Positions 46,033 through 55,279 of a stretch of DNA of 64,000 nucleotides are shown here, piece after piece. The translations under genes were made by a program, and so were the position numbers. The DNA is from Lihuaxuella thermophila. Its GTDB lineage: Bacteria; Bacillota; Bacilli; Thermoactinomycetales; Thermoactinomycetaceae. The notes under the pieces are model-generated. The model ran no database searches, was not told where the DNA came from, and was given only the letters and a program-made list of their open reading frames with translations. How positions within the stretch are numbered: position 1 is the stretch's first letter; every line of letters begins with the position of its first letter. The DNA is taken from assembly GCF_900110165.1 (NCBI RefSeq), contig NZ_FOCQ01000004.1, forward strand, positions 62,001 to 126,000, given 5' to 3'.

Positions 46033-46932
46033 ATGTCGGTGGTTTACCATATCTCCATTGACGACAGTGATCTGGCCAAGGTTGTTCAACTGAGAGCATG
46101 TATGGGAGCTTTTATCACGGAATGCCGGGCAAACGGATGGAACTGTACAATGGAAGAACGGATCATCGGGAACCGCCATGTTTTTCTGTGCGTAAGCGGA
46201 GTCCAGAGCCGGACCCGGGAACGGGAATGGCTCAAACAATTGGCAAAAGCAATGGCGGAGTATATCTGCGGCTCCCTGGAGCCTGAAATGATTCGAACGA
46301 TTATTCAACAGGAGTATCGAATTCTCTCCGCTCAGGAAATCACCCAGGTGGAACATTATGCGGAACGCCTGCTGGAAGGCAGCGCCTGGGAACATGCACG
46401 GGTGATCTATGTCAACCGCAGGGATAAACTGGCCAAGCAGATATGGGTGTTTTTAAGAGAAAACAACAGGCTGGCCGTAGACGGATTTGTTCGCTTCAGA
46501 ATGAAGTCATACCGCACAGCGCTTTCCAAATGTGTGAGGGATGCTGTGGAAGAATACGTGCTCGACCGGGAATATAAAGAGTTTATACAGTTGCTCAAGT
46601 ATTTTTTGTCGGTACAGACCTCCAAAATGGCGCTTGTCCATGTCATTCATGAAGGGAAAAGCCGTTTCCGCATCTTAAAAGCGGACGGAAGCCCCCTCAG
46701 GTTGAAGGAAATGGGCGGAGCCCTGCAAGAAGTATTGGAGTACACCTTTTCGCATGAAGATTTCATCGTGAGTACCCTGCTTACCCTTGCACCGGAGCAA
46801 GTGGTTTTACATACGAAGAATCCCGGAGAGAATGTGGTCCGCACCTTGATCCAGATCTTCGAGGAAAGGATTGTTGTCTGCAACGGCTGCGGCGACTGCG
46901 GAATTCCGCTCAATTTTCATAGCGATGCTTGA
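46033..46932 (+). CDS. ytxC: sporulation-associated protein YtxC
   Basis: A 299-residue cytoplasmic protein of the YtxC family, linked to sporulation in B. subtilis, biochemical role unknown. Mostly helical, with a Cys cluster CNGCGDCG at the C terminus that could bind metal. Identity rests on overall resemblance (for example RFRMKSYRTALSKCVRDAVEEY) and on its place immediately before thrS, as in B. subtilis. The ATG at 46033 is only two bases after AAAGGGG; an in-frame GTG at 46039 has better spacing and may be the true start. Confidence 0.85.
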   Translation: MSVVYHISIDDSDLAKVVQLRACMGAFITECRANGWNCTMEERIIGNRHVFLCVSGVQSRTREREWLKQLAKAMAEYICGSLEPEMIRTIIQQEYRILSAQEITQVEHYAERLLEGSAWEHARVIYVNRRDKLAKQIWVFLRENNRLAVDGFVRFRMKSYRTALSKCVRDAVEEYVLDREYKEFIQLLKYFLSVQTSKMALVHVIHEGKSRFRILKADGSPLRLKEMGGALQEVLEYTFSHEDFIVSTLLTLAPEQVVLHTKNPGENVVRTLIQIFEERIVVCNGCGDCGIPLNFHSDA

Positions 46933-46958
46933 CTGAAATGACTGGAAATGGTTATAAT
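46929..46958 (+). promoter_or_regulatory. thrS promoter
   Basis: TTGACT at 46929-46934 and TATAAT at 46953-46958 with an 18-base spacer. The -35 overlaps the ytxC stop codon. Confidence 0.8.
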
Positions 46959-46984
46959 ACATACAAATTTTTCTTCGCAATAGC

Positions 46985-47240
46985 TAAGACGAGGACACGG
47001 ATATTTTTCCATGGTCACAGAGAGCAGGAGCCGCCGGCTGCAAGCCCCTGCACCCGCTGGGAAAATATTTACCACCTCCGAGCTGCAACAGGGAACGTGC
47101 GGATCACCAGTATCTGTTGCCGGTTGCACACCGTTAAACGTGCTGAGAGGACCCTGGTGTTTGCATTTTTGGCAGGCAACCGGGTTGAATAAGGGTGGAA
47201 CCACGACAGACGCTCGTCCCTTGGGGAACGGGTGTTTTTT
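46985..47240 (+). promoter_or_regulatory. T-box leader of thrS
   Basis: The antiterminator T-box AAGGGTGGAACCACG at 47191-47205 is followed by a terminator stem ACGCTCGTCCC / GGAACGGGTGT (with wobble pairs) and TTTTTT. Upstream lies the long stem I region; ACC at 47071-47073 is the likely specifier codon for tRNA-Thr. Uncharged tRNA-Thr would permit transcription of thrS. Confidence 0.92.
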
Positions 47241-47269
47241 ATTTGTCCGGAAAAGGAGTGATTTGGAAT

Positions 47270-49204
47270 ATGAGTGTAGCGGTCAAGTTGCCTGACGGGT
47301 CGGTCCGGGAGTACGGACAAGCGGTAACGGTCAGGGATGTGGCTGAGTCGATCAGCCAGGGACTGTTGAAAAAAGCGGTAGCCGGAGAAGTGAATGGAAA
47401 AGTGGTCGATTTGAGCGCGGAAGTGCCTGACGGGGCCGAGGTGAAAATCCTGACGCTCGAAGACGAAAAAGGCCTGGAAGTCTACCGCCACAGTACCGCC
47501 CACCTGATGGCCCAAGCCCTCAAGCGCCTGTATCCCGATGTCAAGCTGGGAATCGGGCCGGTCATTGAAGACGGATTTTACTATGATGTGGACCTTCCCG
47601 TTCGCCTGACGCCGGAAGATTTGCCCAAGATCGAAGAAGAGATGCAGAAGATTGTCAAGGAAGATCTTCCGATTGTCCGCAAAGTTGTTTCCCGCGAGGA
47701 AGCGATCGCTATTTATGAAAAAGCGGGCGACCACCTCAAGCTGGAATTGATCCGGGATTTGCCGGAAGATGCCGTGATCACCATCTATGAGCAGGGGGAG
47801 TTTTTCGATCTTTGCCGCGGCCCGCATCTGCCGTCAACGGGGAAAATCAAAGCGTTTAAACTGCTGAGTATCGCAGGGGCCTACTGGAGAGGTGATTCCG
47901 ACAACCAGATGCTTCAGCGGATCTACGGAACCGCCTGGCCGAAAAAGTCCCAGCTGGATGAATACCTGCAACGGTTGGAAGAGGCAAAAAGACGCGATCA
48001 TCGTAAGTTGGGAAAAGAATTGGGTATTTTTACATTGGTAAAAGAGGTAGGACAAGGACTTCCGCTTTGGCTGCCAAACGGCTCAAAAATTCGCCGTGTG
48101 ATCGAACGTTTTATCGTTGATCTCGAAGAACGATTGGGTTACCAACACGTATACACTCCCCACTTAGCCAGTGTGGAACTGTACAAAATCTCCGGCCACT
48201 GGGATCATTACCATGAGGATATGTATCCCCCGATGAAAATGGACAATGAGGAACTGGTGTTGCGACCGATGAATTGTCCCCATCATATGATGATTTATCG
48301 GAATGAAATTCGCAGTTATCGTGATCTTCCCTTGCGAATTGCCGAGCTGGGAACGATGCATCGATATGAAATGTCAGGAGCTTTATCCGGGTTACAGCGA
48401 GTTCGGTCGATGACGTTAAATGATGCCCACATCTTTTGTCTCCCCGAGCAAATTAAATCAGAATTTAAACGGGTCGTTGAATTGATTCTTCATGTTTATG
48501 AAGTATTCGGGATCAAAGATTACTATTTCCGCTTGTCTTATCGTGATCCCAAAAACACGAAAAAATATGTGGATAACGATGAGATGTGGAATTTGTCACA
48601 ATCGATTCTCAAGGAAACCATGGATGAAATGGGCCTCAAGTATGTAGAGGCAGAGGGAGAAGCTGCATTTTATGGTCCAAAGCTTGATGTTCAGGTTCAA
48701 ACTGCGCTCGGCAAAGATGAGACACTCTCAACGGTCCAATTAGATTTCCATTTGCCCAATAAGTTTGATCTTGAATATATCGGTAAAGACGGACAACGGC
48801 ATCGGCCTGTGGTAATTCATCGCGGAATCGTAGGGACCATGGAACGTTTCGTAGCGTTTTTAATTGAGTATTATGAAGGGAACTTCCCAACTTGGTTAGC
48901 ACCTGAACAAGTCAGAATTCTGCCTGTCTCGGATGCATTCCTGGAGTATGGAAACCAAGTATTGGAGTATTTACAATCAAAAGGATTCCGCGTGACGTTG
49001 GATAAACGAAATGAAAAACTGGGCTATAAAATTCGGGAAGCTCAACTGGATAAAATCCCTTATGTTCTGGTGATCGGAAGTAAAGAAGAAAGTGATCGGT
49101 CCGTTGCAGTGAGAAAACGATCTGTAGGAGATATGGGCAGCAAATCTTTAGAACAATTCGCCGCTGATTTGGAAGATGAGGTTCGCACCCGCAACTTCAA
49201 TTGA
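47270..49204 (+). CDS. thrS: threonyl-tRNA synthetase
   Basis: Charges tRNA-Thr. 644 residues, normal length. Parts in order: TGS domain (about 1-65), editing domain with [11 protein letters not shown] (about 70-240), catalytic core with zinc ligands in [15 protein letters not shown] and His further on, motif 2 with [17 protein letters not shown], motif 3 near [11 protein letters not shown], and the C-terminal anticodon-binding domain (about 540-644). AAAAGGAG is 11 bases before the ATG. Base composition falls from roughly 55-60% GC in the first 700 bases to about 37-42% after position 48,000, an unusual shift inside one essential gene. Confidence 0.97.
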   Translation: MSVAVKLPDGSVREYGQAVTVRDVAESISQGLLKKAVAGEVNGKVVDLSAEVPDGAEVKILTLEDEKGLEVYRHSTAHLMAQALKRLYPDVKLGIGPVIEDGFYYDVDLPVRLTPEDLPKIEEEMQKIVKEDLPIVRKVVSREEAIAIYEKAGDHLKLELIRDLPEDAVITIYEQGEFFDLCRGPHLPSTGKIKAFKLLSIAGAYWRGDSDNQMLQRIYGTAWPKKSQLDEYLQRLEEAKRRDHRKLGKELGIFTLVKEVGQGLPLWLPNGSKIRRVIERFIVDLEERLGYQHVYTPHLASVELYKISGHWDHYHEDMYPPMKMDNEELVLRPMNCPHHMMIYRNEIRSYRDLPLRIAELGTMHRYEMSGALSGLQRVRSMTLNDAHIFCLPEQIKSEFKRVVELILHVYEVFGIKDYYFRLSYRDPKNTKKYVDNDEMWNLSQSILKETMDEMGLKYVEAEGEAAFYGPKLDVQVQTALGKDETLSTVQLDFHLPNKFDLEYIGKDGQRHRPVVIHRGIVGTMERFVAFLIEYYEGNFPTWLAPEQVRILPVSDAFLEYGNQVLEYLQSKGFRVTLDKRNEKLGYKIREAQLDKIPYVLVIGSKEESDRSVAVRKRSVGDMGSKSLEQFAADLEDEVRTRNFN

Positions 49205-49229
49205 TTATGAAACAAATCATCTTTTTGTA

Positions 49230-49265
49230 AGGTCATGTGTTTCTGAAACACATGACCTGTTTTTT
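49230..49265 (+). terminator. terminator after thrS
   Basis: AGGTCATGTGTTT / AAACACATGACCT perfect stem with a three-base loop, then GTTTTTT. Confidence 0.94.
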
Positions 49266-49357
49266 ACGTGCAACCATTCTGTTTCACGAAACGTCTGATG
49301 GATGGAGAAGGCCATGATGTGCGCCTGTTCAATGATTTGTTGACAGGAGGGGTTTGT

Positions 49358-50074
49358 ATTCATCCATACACTCGCTTATCGTTAATCCTTTTGCTTGTTT
49401 TTATGGCGGGATGTGGTGCGGGAAACGTGGACATTCAGCGAAGTTCGAATTCGGGAGCCTCCTCCGAGATAAAAACAAAAGGGGAATATCCCCATGGAAC
49501 GCCAAACATCATCGGTTATATCACTGAAATGGGAGATGAAGGAATCTTGGTGGAGGATAAACCAAAGGAAGCTCATGCAGCGAATAAAATCATGACAAGA
49601 CTTACAAAACACACGAAATACCTGATTCGAAACAGTCAAAGCTTCAAACGGGGACAAAAAAGCGACCTGAGGCTGGGCATGAAAGTAGAGGTCTGGTACA
49701 ATGGCCCGATTCTCGAATCCTATCCGGGTCAGGGGACCGCTGGTTATATCGTTTATCATTTGAAAGGGGAACCAGACCCTGAGCCGGCGGGACCGCCCCA
49801 TATCAGCGGATATATTACCTCACTCCATTCACGGGAATTCATGGTGGAAGAAGATCCGACCCGATGGAGCCGGGATAAAATGACGGCGCTGATTACCACA
49901 GAGACAAAAGTATGGGTTCGGAAAGGAAATAAGTTGGAAAAAGGCGACTGGACAGATTTAAAAAGAGGCATGAAAGCGGAAGTCTGGTTTGACGGGCCAC
50001 TGGCAAATGCCTATCCCGGACGGGGCAGAGCCGTCCATGTCGTTTATGACCCAAAAGAGATAAGGAAATTTTAA
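49358..50074 (+). CDS. two-repeat DUF3221-like lipoprotein, ATT start likely
   Basis: Lipoprotein of about 238 residues. From an in-frame ATT at 49358 it reads as a textbook lipoprotein signal (HPYTRLSLILLLVFMAGC), and AGGAGGGG at 49345-49352 is five bases upstream. No ATG, GTG or TTG near this site is in frame; more distant in-frame starts at 49268 (GTG) and 49298 (ATG) lack ribosome sites and would put about 30 residues before the signal. The mature part has two repeats of about 85 residues, each beginning GYIT and ending KVEVWYNGPILESYPG or KAEVWFDGPLANAYPG, typical of DUF3221 proteins. Function unknown. Confidence 0.78.
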   Translation: MHPYTRLSLILLLVFMAGCGAGNVDIQRSSNSGASSEIKTKGEYPHGTPNIIGYITEMGDEGILVEDKPKEAHAANKIMTRLTKHTKYLIRNSQSFKRGQKSDLRLGMKVEVWYNGPILESYPGQGTAGYIVYHLKGEPDPEPAGPPHISGYITSLHSREFMVEEDPTRWSRDKMTALITTETKVWVRKGNKLEKGDWTDLKRGMKAEVWFDGPLANAYPGRGRAVHVVYDPKEIRKF

Positions 50075-50092
50075 CCATCCGGAAAACCGAAC

Positions 50093-50321
50093 GATGTAGG
50101 AGTGATCACTGGCATTGACAAGAAAAACCGCGGATTTTTGTGGAAGGAGCCCCTTTCCGCCCGGAATAGGAAAAGAGGATTCAGACCGACCTGACCGATT
50201 CCATCTCCAGGGATGCGGGCAACTGACAATAGGAAGCCCGGCTGGACTTGAGCGTGGGAACGAGGTTGAAACCTGGTATGATTATGAGGAGATTGCCAGT
50301 CCGAAGAAACTGGTTTCGTGA
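50093..50321 (+). pseudogene. degenerate DUF3221-like repeat
   Basis: Immediately downstream, one frame reads VITGIDKKNRGFLWKE and another, after a shift, reads GNEVETWYDYEEIASPKK. These match the start (YITEMGDEGILVED) and end (MKVEVWYNGPILESYP) of the repeats in the neighbouring lipoprotein. A third copy has decayed by frameshift and stop codons. Confidence 0.55.
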
Positions 50322-50418
50322 AAAGGATTCAATTCGATTCAGAAACAAAATGGCCGGTTGACTCGTCGCGTATTTCCCGATATATTGTACTAGTACGTTT
50401 TGTTGATTCGGTCTTTTC

Positions 50419-50447
50419 TTGACAATCATTTTCCTGTCTGATAGGAT
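50419..50447 (+). promoter_or_regulatory. infC operon promoter
   Basis: TTGACA at 50419-50424 and TAGGAT at 50442-50447 with a 17-base spacer. Confidence 0.75.
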
Positions 50448-50458
50448 ATAAATATCGT

Positions 50459-50590
50459 GCAAGAAGAAGCGCCCGCTTCTCACCTGTTCGACGCGCCAGG
50501 CAGTTGGCAGGTTGATTGAACTCAAGTGGATGTTCATGTTTCATGTCGGAAACTAAGTGTGGGCGCTTCGCGTTCACACTTTTTGTTTTT
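50459..50590 (+). promoter_or_regulatory. L20-type autoregulatory leader
   Basis: The leader between promoter and infC contains the GAAGCGCCCGCTTC region, and a terminator hairpin AGTGTGGGCGC / GCGTTCACACTT followed by a T-rich tail at 50555-50590. Position and layout match the Firmicute L20 leader of infC-rpmI-rplT, where ribosomal protein L20 promotes termination. Confidence 0.75.
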
Positions 50591-50616
50591 ATTAACTTTT
50601 CCGGAGGTGGCAGGTT

Positions 50617-51132
50617 ATCAGCAGGGAAAATCAACACCAGGTTAACGAAGCGATTCGTGCCCGTGAGGTCCGTTTGATTGGGGTTAATGGTGATCAGCTG
50701 GGGATCAAACCGTTGCGTGAAGCGCTCCGAATAGCGCAGGAAGCCAACCTGGATCTTGTCAATGTTGCTCCGCAGGCAAAACCGCCCGTTTGCCGCATTA
50801 TGGACTATGGAAAATTCCGTTATGAGCAAAGTAAACGGGAAAAAGAAGCCCGCAAAAACCAAAAGGTCATTCAAGTGAAAGAAGTTCGTCTCAGCCCGTC
50901 CATCGAAGAAAATGATGTGCAGACGAAATTGAAGAATGTGAAAAAGTTTTTGCAAAAAGGCGATAAAGTGAAGTTGACGATCCGTTTCCGCGGACGCGAA
51001 ATCACCCATCAGGAGCTCGGCCGCAAAATCCTGGATCGCATGGCCGATGAAGTGAAAGACATCTCGGAAATCGAACGCCAACCCAAACTGGAAGGCCGGC
51101 AAATGATTATGATTTTAACGCCGAAACAGTAG
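50617..51132 (+). CDS. infC: translation initiation factor IF-3
   Basis: Binds the 30S subunit and checks start-codon pairing. 171 residues from an ATC at 50617, with GGAGGTGG at 50603-50610 six bases upstream. This gives the family N terminus VNEAIRAREVRLIG; the first ATG-like start in frame would remove it. Non-canonical ATT/ATC/ATA starts are a known hallmark of infC, used for autoregulation. Conserved segments: LDLVNVAPQAKPPVCRIMDYGKF and KVKLTIRFRGREITH. First gene of infC-rpmI-rplT. Confidence 0.96.
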   Translation: MSRENQHQVNEAIRAREVRLIGVNGDQLGIKPLREALRIAQEANLDLVNVAPQAKPPVCRIMDYGKFRYEQSKREKEARKNQKVIQVKEVRLSPSIEENDVQTKLKNVKKFLQKGDKVKLTIRFRGREITHQELGRKILDRMADEVKDISEIERQPKLEGRQMIMILTPKQ

Positions 51133-51150
51133 TCGCAAGGAGGAAAACCC

Positions 51151-51348
51151 ATGCCAAAAATGAAAACGAAAAAATCCGCAGCCAAGCGTTTCAAAAAAAC
51201 GGGAACCGGTAAAGTGAAGCGCAACCATGCATTCACCAGCCATTTGTTTGTCAACAAAACCCCGAAACGCAAACGCAAATTGCGCAAGAGCGCAATCATG
51301 TTCAAAGGTGACGTTAAGCGTATCGCACAATTGATCGCATACAAGTAA
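51151..51348 (+). CDS. rpmI: ribosomal protein L35
   Basis: Basic 65-residue protein of the large subunit, starting [20 protein letters not shown], the universal L35 N terminus. AAGGAGG precedes the ATG. Located between infC and rplT as in nearly all bacteria; co-transcribed and subject to the L20 leader. Confidence 0.98.
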   Translation: MPKMKTKKSAAKRFKKTGTGKVKRNHAFTSHLFVNKTPKRKRKLRKSAIMFKGDVKRIAQLIAYK

Positions 51349-51392
51349 TCATTCGCAGATCCAGATGTTCTTAAGTTCAGGAGGGATTCACA

Positions 51393-51746
51393 GTGGCAAG
51401 AGTAAAAGGCGGTACCGTGACTCGCGCACGTCGCAAAAAAGTACTGAAACTGGCAAAAGGTTACTTCGGTTCCAAACATAGACTGTTCCGTACAGCGAAA
51501 CAGCAAGTAATGAAATCATTGATGTATGCTTACCGCGACCGTCGTCAACGCAAACGCGATTTCCGCAAACTCTGGATTACCCGGATCAATGCGGCCGCAC
51601 GCATGAACGGTCTTTCCTACAACAAATTCATGCACGGCTTGAAAGTGGCCGGTGTGGACATCAACCGCAAAGTGCTCGCCGAGCTTGCTGTTTCTGATGA
51701 AAAAGCTTTTGCTGAGTTGGTCAACATCGCGAAAAACGCGAAGTAA
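51393..51746 (+). CDS. rplT: ribosomal protein L20
   Basis: RNA-binding 117-residue protein of the large subunit and the likely repressor of this operon. Starts at a GTG at 51393 after AGGAGGG. Conserved [20 protein letters not shown] and the C-terminal helical domain [20 protein letters not shown]. Followed by a terminator. Confidence 0.98.
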   Translation: MARVKGGTVTRARRKKVLKLAKGYFGSKHRLFRTAKQQVMKSLMYAYRDRRQRKRDFRKLWITRINAAARMNGLSYNKFMHGLKVAGVDINRKVLAELAVSDEKAFAELVNIAKNAK

Positions 51747-51760
51747 TGATAGATGCTGGA

Positions 51761-51790
51761 AGCCTGTGCCCCGAAGCGCGGGCTTTTTTA
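51761..51790 (+). terminator. terminator after rplT
   Basis: GCCTGTGC / GCGCGGGC stem (two wobble pairs) with a six-base loop and TTTTTTA. Confidence 0.85.
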
Positions 51791-51849
51791 TATTGTGTTT
51801 TACAAAGGCCGCTGCTATGGGTTTTCCCGCGCAGACGGCCCTTTTTTCA

Positions 51850-52281
51850 GTGCGATCGTTTTCCTTCTGTTCTGCTTCGAAAAGTTTTTGCATATTGCTT
51901 GTTCTAAGCGGAACTTCTTTCACGAAAAAAGCGAGAAGGATCCCGCCGCCCAATCCCCGGATGCCGCGGCAGGCGATCAAATGCAAGATGGTCGCGGACG
52001 TTCCGTTCAAAAACGAACCGATCATAAACAAAATAAGTCCGATGAGCAAGAACGTTTTCCGGCCGTACAGGTCCGACAGCTTCCCGACCCACATCGACGT
52101 AATGCCGGAGGTCAGCATGTAGATCGTAAACATCCGGTTAAAATCTTCCATTCGCCTTCTTCGCGGAAACGATATGCGGCAGAATGGCGCCGGCAATGGT
52201 TTGGTTGAGGGCGTCAAAGAGCATGGAAGCGACAATGGCGACCCTGATGGCAGCTTTTTGGTTCCGGCTTAACTGCTCCAC
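51850..52281 (-). pseudogene. decayed MFS drug-efflux gene (DHA2 type)
   Basis: Remnant of a 14-helix efflux pump. It starts at a GTG at 52281 (GGGAGG upstream) with helix 1 (MLFDALNQTIAGAILPHIV), runs to a stop at AKKANGRF, then continues in another frame as FNRMFTIYMLTSGITSMWVG followed by GKLSDLYGRKTFLLIG and RGIRGLGGGI. The next residues, AFFVKEVPLRTSN, resemble the end of such pumps, so an internal deletion of several hundred codons is likely as well as a frameshift. It lies downstream of a marR gene that once probably controlled it. Confidence 0.75.
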
Positions 52282-52341
52282 TCCCGATCCTCCCGGAAGT
52301 TTAAATATGGCCCATTCCAGGGAGGAATGAGCGTGAGTGAT

Positions 52342-52758
52342 TTAGAGCAATTTCTGAAGCAGCCGGCGAAGGGTTTCGATTTCCTCCGTGTCCAGTCGTT
52401 CAAATTTTTGACGGAGGTATTCCATTTTCTTCTCAGAGATTTGACCGACTAATTTTTTTCCCTCATCGGTAATATGGAGCTCCACGACGCGTTTGTCCAG
52501 GTGGGACCGTTTCCGGTGAACCAGCTTTTTCTTTTCCAGTTGGTCCGCCACATGGGTGATATGGCTCACGGACACCTCAAATTCCTGGGAAAGTGCCGTT
52601 ACAATTTGCGGACTTTTGGATTGCAATTGTTTCAATACAGCGAACTCCGCGCCGGTGAGGGTATCGCCCCAGATCTCCGACAAATCCTTTCGGATTTGTC
52701 GGACGACATTTCTAAATGTTTGCTCCAACTCCAGTATGCTTTCTATGCGATCAGGCAT
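52342..52758 (-). CDS. MarR-family transcriptional regulator
   Basis: A 138-residue winged-helix repressor. The HTH (about 40-100) includes LTGAEFAVLKQLQSKSP and ALSQEFEVSVSHITHVADQLEKKKLVHRKRSHLDKRVVEL, the typical recognition helix and wing. Start taken at 52758 because AAGGAG is on the minus strand upstream; the frame is open for 27 residues beyond. It is intact although the adjacent efflux gene has decayed, so it may still regulate itself or other loci. Confidence 0.92.
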   Translation of the reverse strand: MPDRIESILELEQTFRNVVRQIRKDLSEIWGDTLTGAEFAVLKQLQSKSPQIVTALSQEFEVSVSHITHVADQLEKKKLVHRKRSHLDKRVVELHITDEGKKLVGQISEKKMEYLRQKFERLDTEEIETLRRLLQKLL

Positions 52759-52971
52759 ATTCGTCTCCTTTGTGCAAAAATATTGCTTCCATTGTTTCAG
52801 TATATTAAATATTTTTTCTCGTTGATTATATATCTGCACGCAGGTTTTTTCAAGTCAGCAACCGACATGAAGCAACCAGGCCGGTTTCAAAAAAAATGCG
52901 TGACAATCAGATTATTATCATATAAACTGATATGAAAAATATTTGGACAATGAGAGGGAAGGTGCGACAGT

Positions 52972-54642
52972 TTGAGGAGTGACCAGATTAAAAAAGGGAT
53001 CGAGCGCGCTCCCCATCGGAGTTTGCTCAGAGCCACAGGATTAAAGAATGAAGATTTCGACAAACCCTTTATCGGTATTTGCAACTCATTTGTTGAAATC
53101 ATACCCGGTCATATCCATCTCAACAAATTCGCGGAAGTGGTGAAACAAGCCGTTCGGGAGGCGGGCGGTGTCCCCTTCGAATTTAATACCATCGGTGTGG
53201 ATGATGGGATTGCCATGGGCCATATCGGGATGAGATATTCGCTGCCCAGCCGGGAGATCATCGCCGACTCGGTGGAAACGGTGGCACTGGCTCACTGGTT
53301 TGACGGGCTCATCTGTATTCCCAACTGTGACAAAATCACCCCGGGGATGATGATGGGAGCCATGCGGGTCAATATCCCCACCATTTTCATCAGCGGGGGG
53401 CCGATGAGGGCAGGGGTAACCCCGTCCGGTAAAAAAGTGGACCTGTCCTCTGTATTTGAAGGAGTGGGAGCGTACCAGGCCGGAAAAATTGATGAGCAGG
53501 GATTGCAGGAGCTGGAGGAGTACGGTTGTCCCAGCTGCGGTTCCTGTTCGGGAATGTTTACCGCCAACTCGATGAACTGTCTGGCCGAGGCGCTGGGATT
53601 GGCCTTGCCCGGAAACGGAAGCATCCTCGCCAATACGAAAGAAAGGGAAGAGCTGGCGAAAAAAGCGGCCCGCCAGATTATGGAACTGATCAAGGCCGAT
53701 TTGAAACCCCGTGATATCGTCACGCAAAAATCCTTGGACAACGCATTTGTGCTCGATATGGCGATGGGCGGATCGACCAATACCATCTTGCATACCATGG
53801 CCATCGCCCATGAAGCCGGAGTGGACTATCCCCTTTCCCGCATCAATGAACTGTCCAAGAAGGTGCCCAACCTCTGCAAAGTAAGCCCTGCCGGCCAATG
53901 GCATATGGAAGATATCGACCGGGCCGGAGGCATCAGCGCCATCCTCAAAGAGTTGAGCAGAAAAGAAGGGCTTCTTCATCTGGACTGTCCGACGGTAACG
54001 CTTAAAACGCTGGGAGAAAACATCGCGGATGCGGAAATTTTAGACACCGAAGTGATTCATACGCTGGAGAATGCTTACAGTGAAACAGGCGGGATCAGTA
54101 TCTTGTACGGAAATCTCGCTCCGGACGGGGCTGTGATCAAAACCGGAGCCGTCGATCCGTCCGTGAAAGTGTTCCGCGGTCCGGCAGTGGTTTTTGATTC
54201 TCAAGATTCCGCCCTTGCCGGGATTGCCCTCGGCAAAGTGAAAGCAGGGGATGTGGTTGTCATCCGCTATGAAGGCCCCAAAGGCGGCCCGGGAATGCCG
54301 GAGATGCTGTCCCCGACTTCGGCCATTGTCGGCATGGGGCTCGGGAAAGATGTGGCTCTAATCACAGACGGACGCTTTTCCGGGGCGACACGCGGCATCT
54401 GTATCGGCCACGTTTCTCCGGAGGCGGCGGAAGGCGGACCGATCGCGCTCATCCAATCGGGTGATATCATTGAGATTGATCTGGTAAGAGGAACGCTCCA
54501 TCTGGAAGTGCCGGAAGATGAATTGAAGTTGCGCCGCGAACAATGGAAGCAACCGAAGCCAAAGGTGGAGGGAGCATTCTTGCGCCGGTATGCGCATCTG
54601 GTGACCTCCGCCAATACGGGAGCGGTTTTGAAAGAATACTAA
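52972..54642 (+). CDS. ilvD: dihydroxy-acid dehydratase
   Basis: Dehydrates dihydroxy-acids to 2-keto acids in valine, isoleucine and leucine synthesis; iron-sulfur enzyme. 556 residues, full length, from a TTG at 52972 preceded by GAGAGGGAAGG. Cluster Cys residues are in PNCDKITPG and [16 protein letters not shown]; the substrate and Mg site includes [11 protein letters not shown]-terminal [21 protein letters not shown] is canonical. It stands before, and is separated by a promoter and T-box from, the ilvB operon. Confidence 0.97.
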   Translation: MRSDQIKKGIERAPHRSLLRATGLKNEDFDKPFIGICNSFVEIIPGHIHLNKFAEVVKQAVREAGGVPFEFNTIGVDDGIAMGHIGMRYSLPSREIIADSVETVALAHWFDGLICIPNCDKITPGMMMGAMRVNIPTIFISGGPMRAGVTPSGKKVDLSSVFEGVGAYQAGKIDEQGLQELEEYGCPSCGSCSGMFTANSMNCLAEALGLALPGNGSILANTKEREELAKKAARQIMELIKADLKPRDIVTQKSLDNAFVLDMAMGGSTNTILHTMAIAHEAGVDYPLSRINELSKKVPNLCKVSPAGQWHMEDIDRAGGISAILKELSRKEGLLHLDCPTVTLKTLGENIADAEILDTEVIHTLENAYSETGGISILYGNLAPDGAVIKTGAVDPSVKVFRGPAVVFDSQDSALAGIALGKVKAGDVVVIRYEGPKGGPGMPEMLSPTSAIVGMGLGKDVALITDGRFSGATRGICIGHVSPEAAEGGPIALIQSGDIIEIDLVRGTLHLEVPEDELKLRREQWKQPKPKVEGAFLRRYAHLVTSANTGAVLKEY

Positions 54643-54664
54643 TTGGTTTAAAAAGTAAAAATAA

Positions 54665-54686
54665 ACTCCCCGGGATAAAGGGGAGT
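54665..54686 (+). terminator. weak hairpin after ilvD
   Basis: ACTCCCC / GGGGAGT stem with an eight-base loop and no clear T run. It may be a weak terminator or mRNA 3' end. Confidence 0.4.
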
Positions 54687-54747
54687 GATCCTCTCCATGT
54701 GCTGTAAACGCTTCCATTTTTGTAACAAAAAAAGATGAAAATCTTTG

Positions 54748-54777
54748 TTGACAGGGAAAAAAGAAGCTGTCTATAAT
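54748..54777 (+). promoter_or_regulatory. ilvB-leu operon promoter
   Basis: TTGACA at 54748-54753 and TATAAT at 54772-54777, spacer 18. It predicts a leader of almost 500 bases before ilvB. Confidence 0.8.
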
Positions 54778-54959
54778 AACATTCAAATAATCGAAATGGT
54801 CGACAAAATAAATCGAATTCAATTTGCTTGAATCGAAAATCAGATGATTTGTCGGAAATGATCGGATCGAAAGTGACCATTTCGCCAACGATGTTTTCTT
54901 TTCAGCACTGATTTTGTAACAAACTACATCCATTACACAGAAAATTTGATATTTTAAGA

Positions 54960-55250
54960 CGATGATGAGGACCGGTAGTTTACTCGCGCGATACAGAGAG
55001 TCCGGGGTGGCTGAGACCGGAACCGCGGGTTTACTAACTTCTCACCTCGGAGTCGGGTGTCGAAAGGCGCAATTGGCGCTCAGTAGTACACTGCCGGCCG
55101 TCGCCGTTATCGACGAGAGTCCTGGTAGGATACCCGGACTCGCTGAGGTCGGTTTTCGTGAGAAGCTGACGAAATTGGGTGGTACCGCGAACCTTTTTCG
55201 CCCCAATCGGAAATGGCTAAGCCAGACGAATGGGTGAAAAAGGTTCTTTT
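54960..55250 (+). promoter_or_regulatory. T-box leader of the ilv-leu operon
   Basis: The T-box AATTGGGTGGTACCGCG lies at about 55172-55188. A strong terminator pairs GAACCTTTTTC with GAAAAAGGTTC (55189-55246) and ends in TTTT. CTC at 55041-55043 in the specifier region points to tRNA-Leu, matching the branched-chain product. About 180 bases of extra leader separate it from the promoter. Confidence 0.92.
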
Positions 55251-55279
55251 ACTTTATCAAAAAAGAGGAGGAGTAACCG

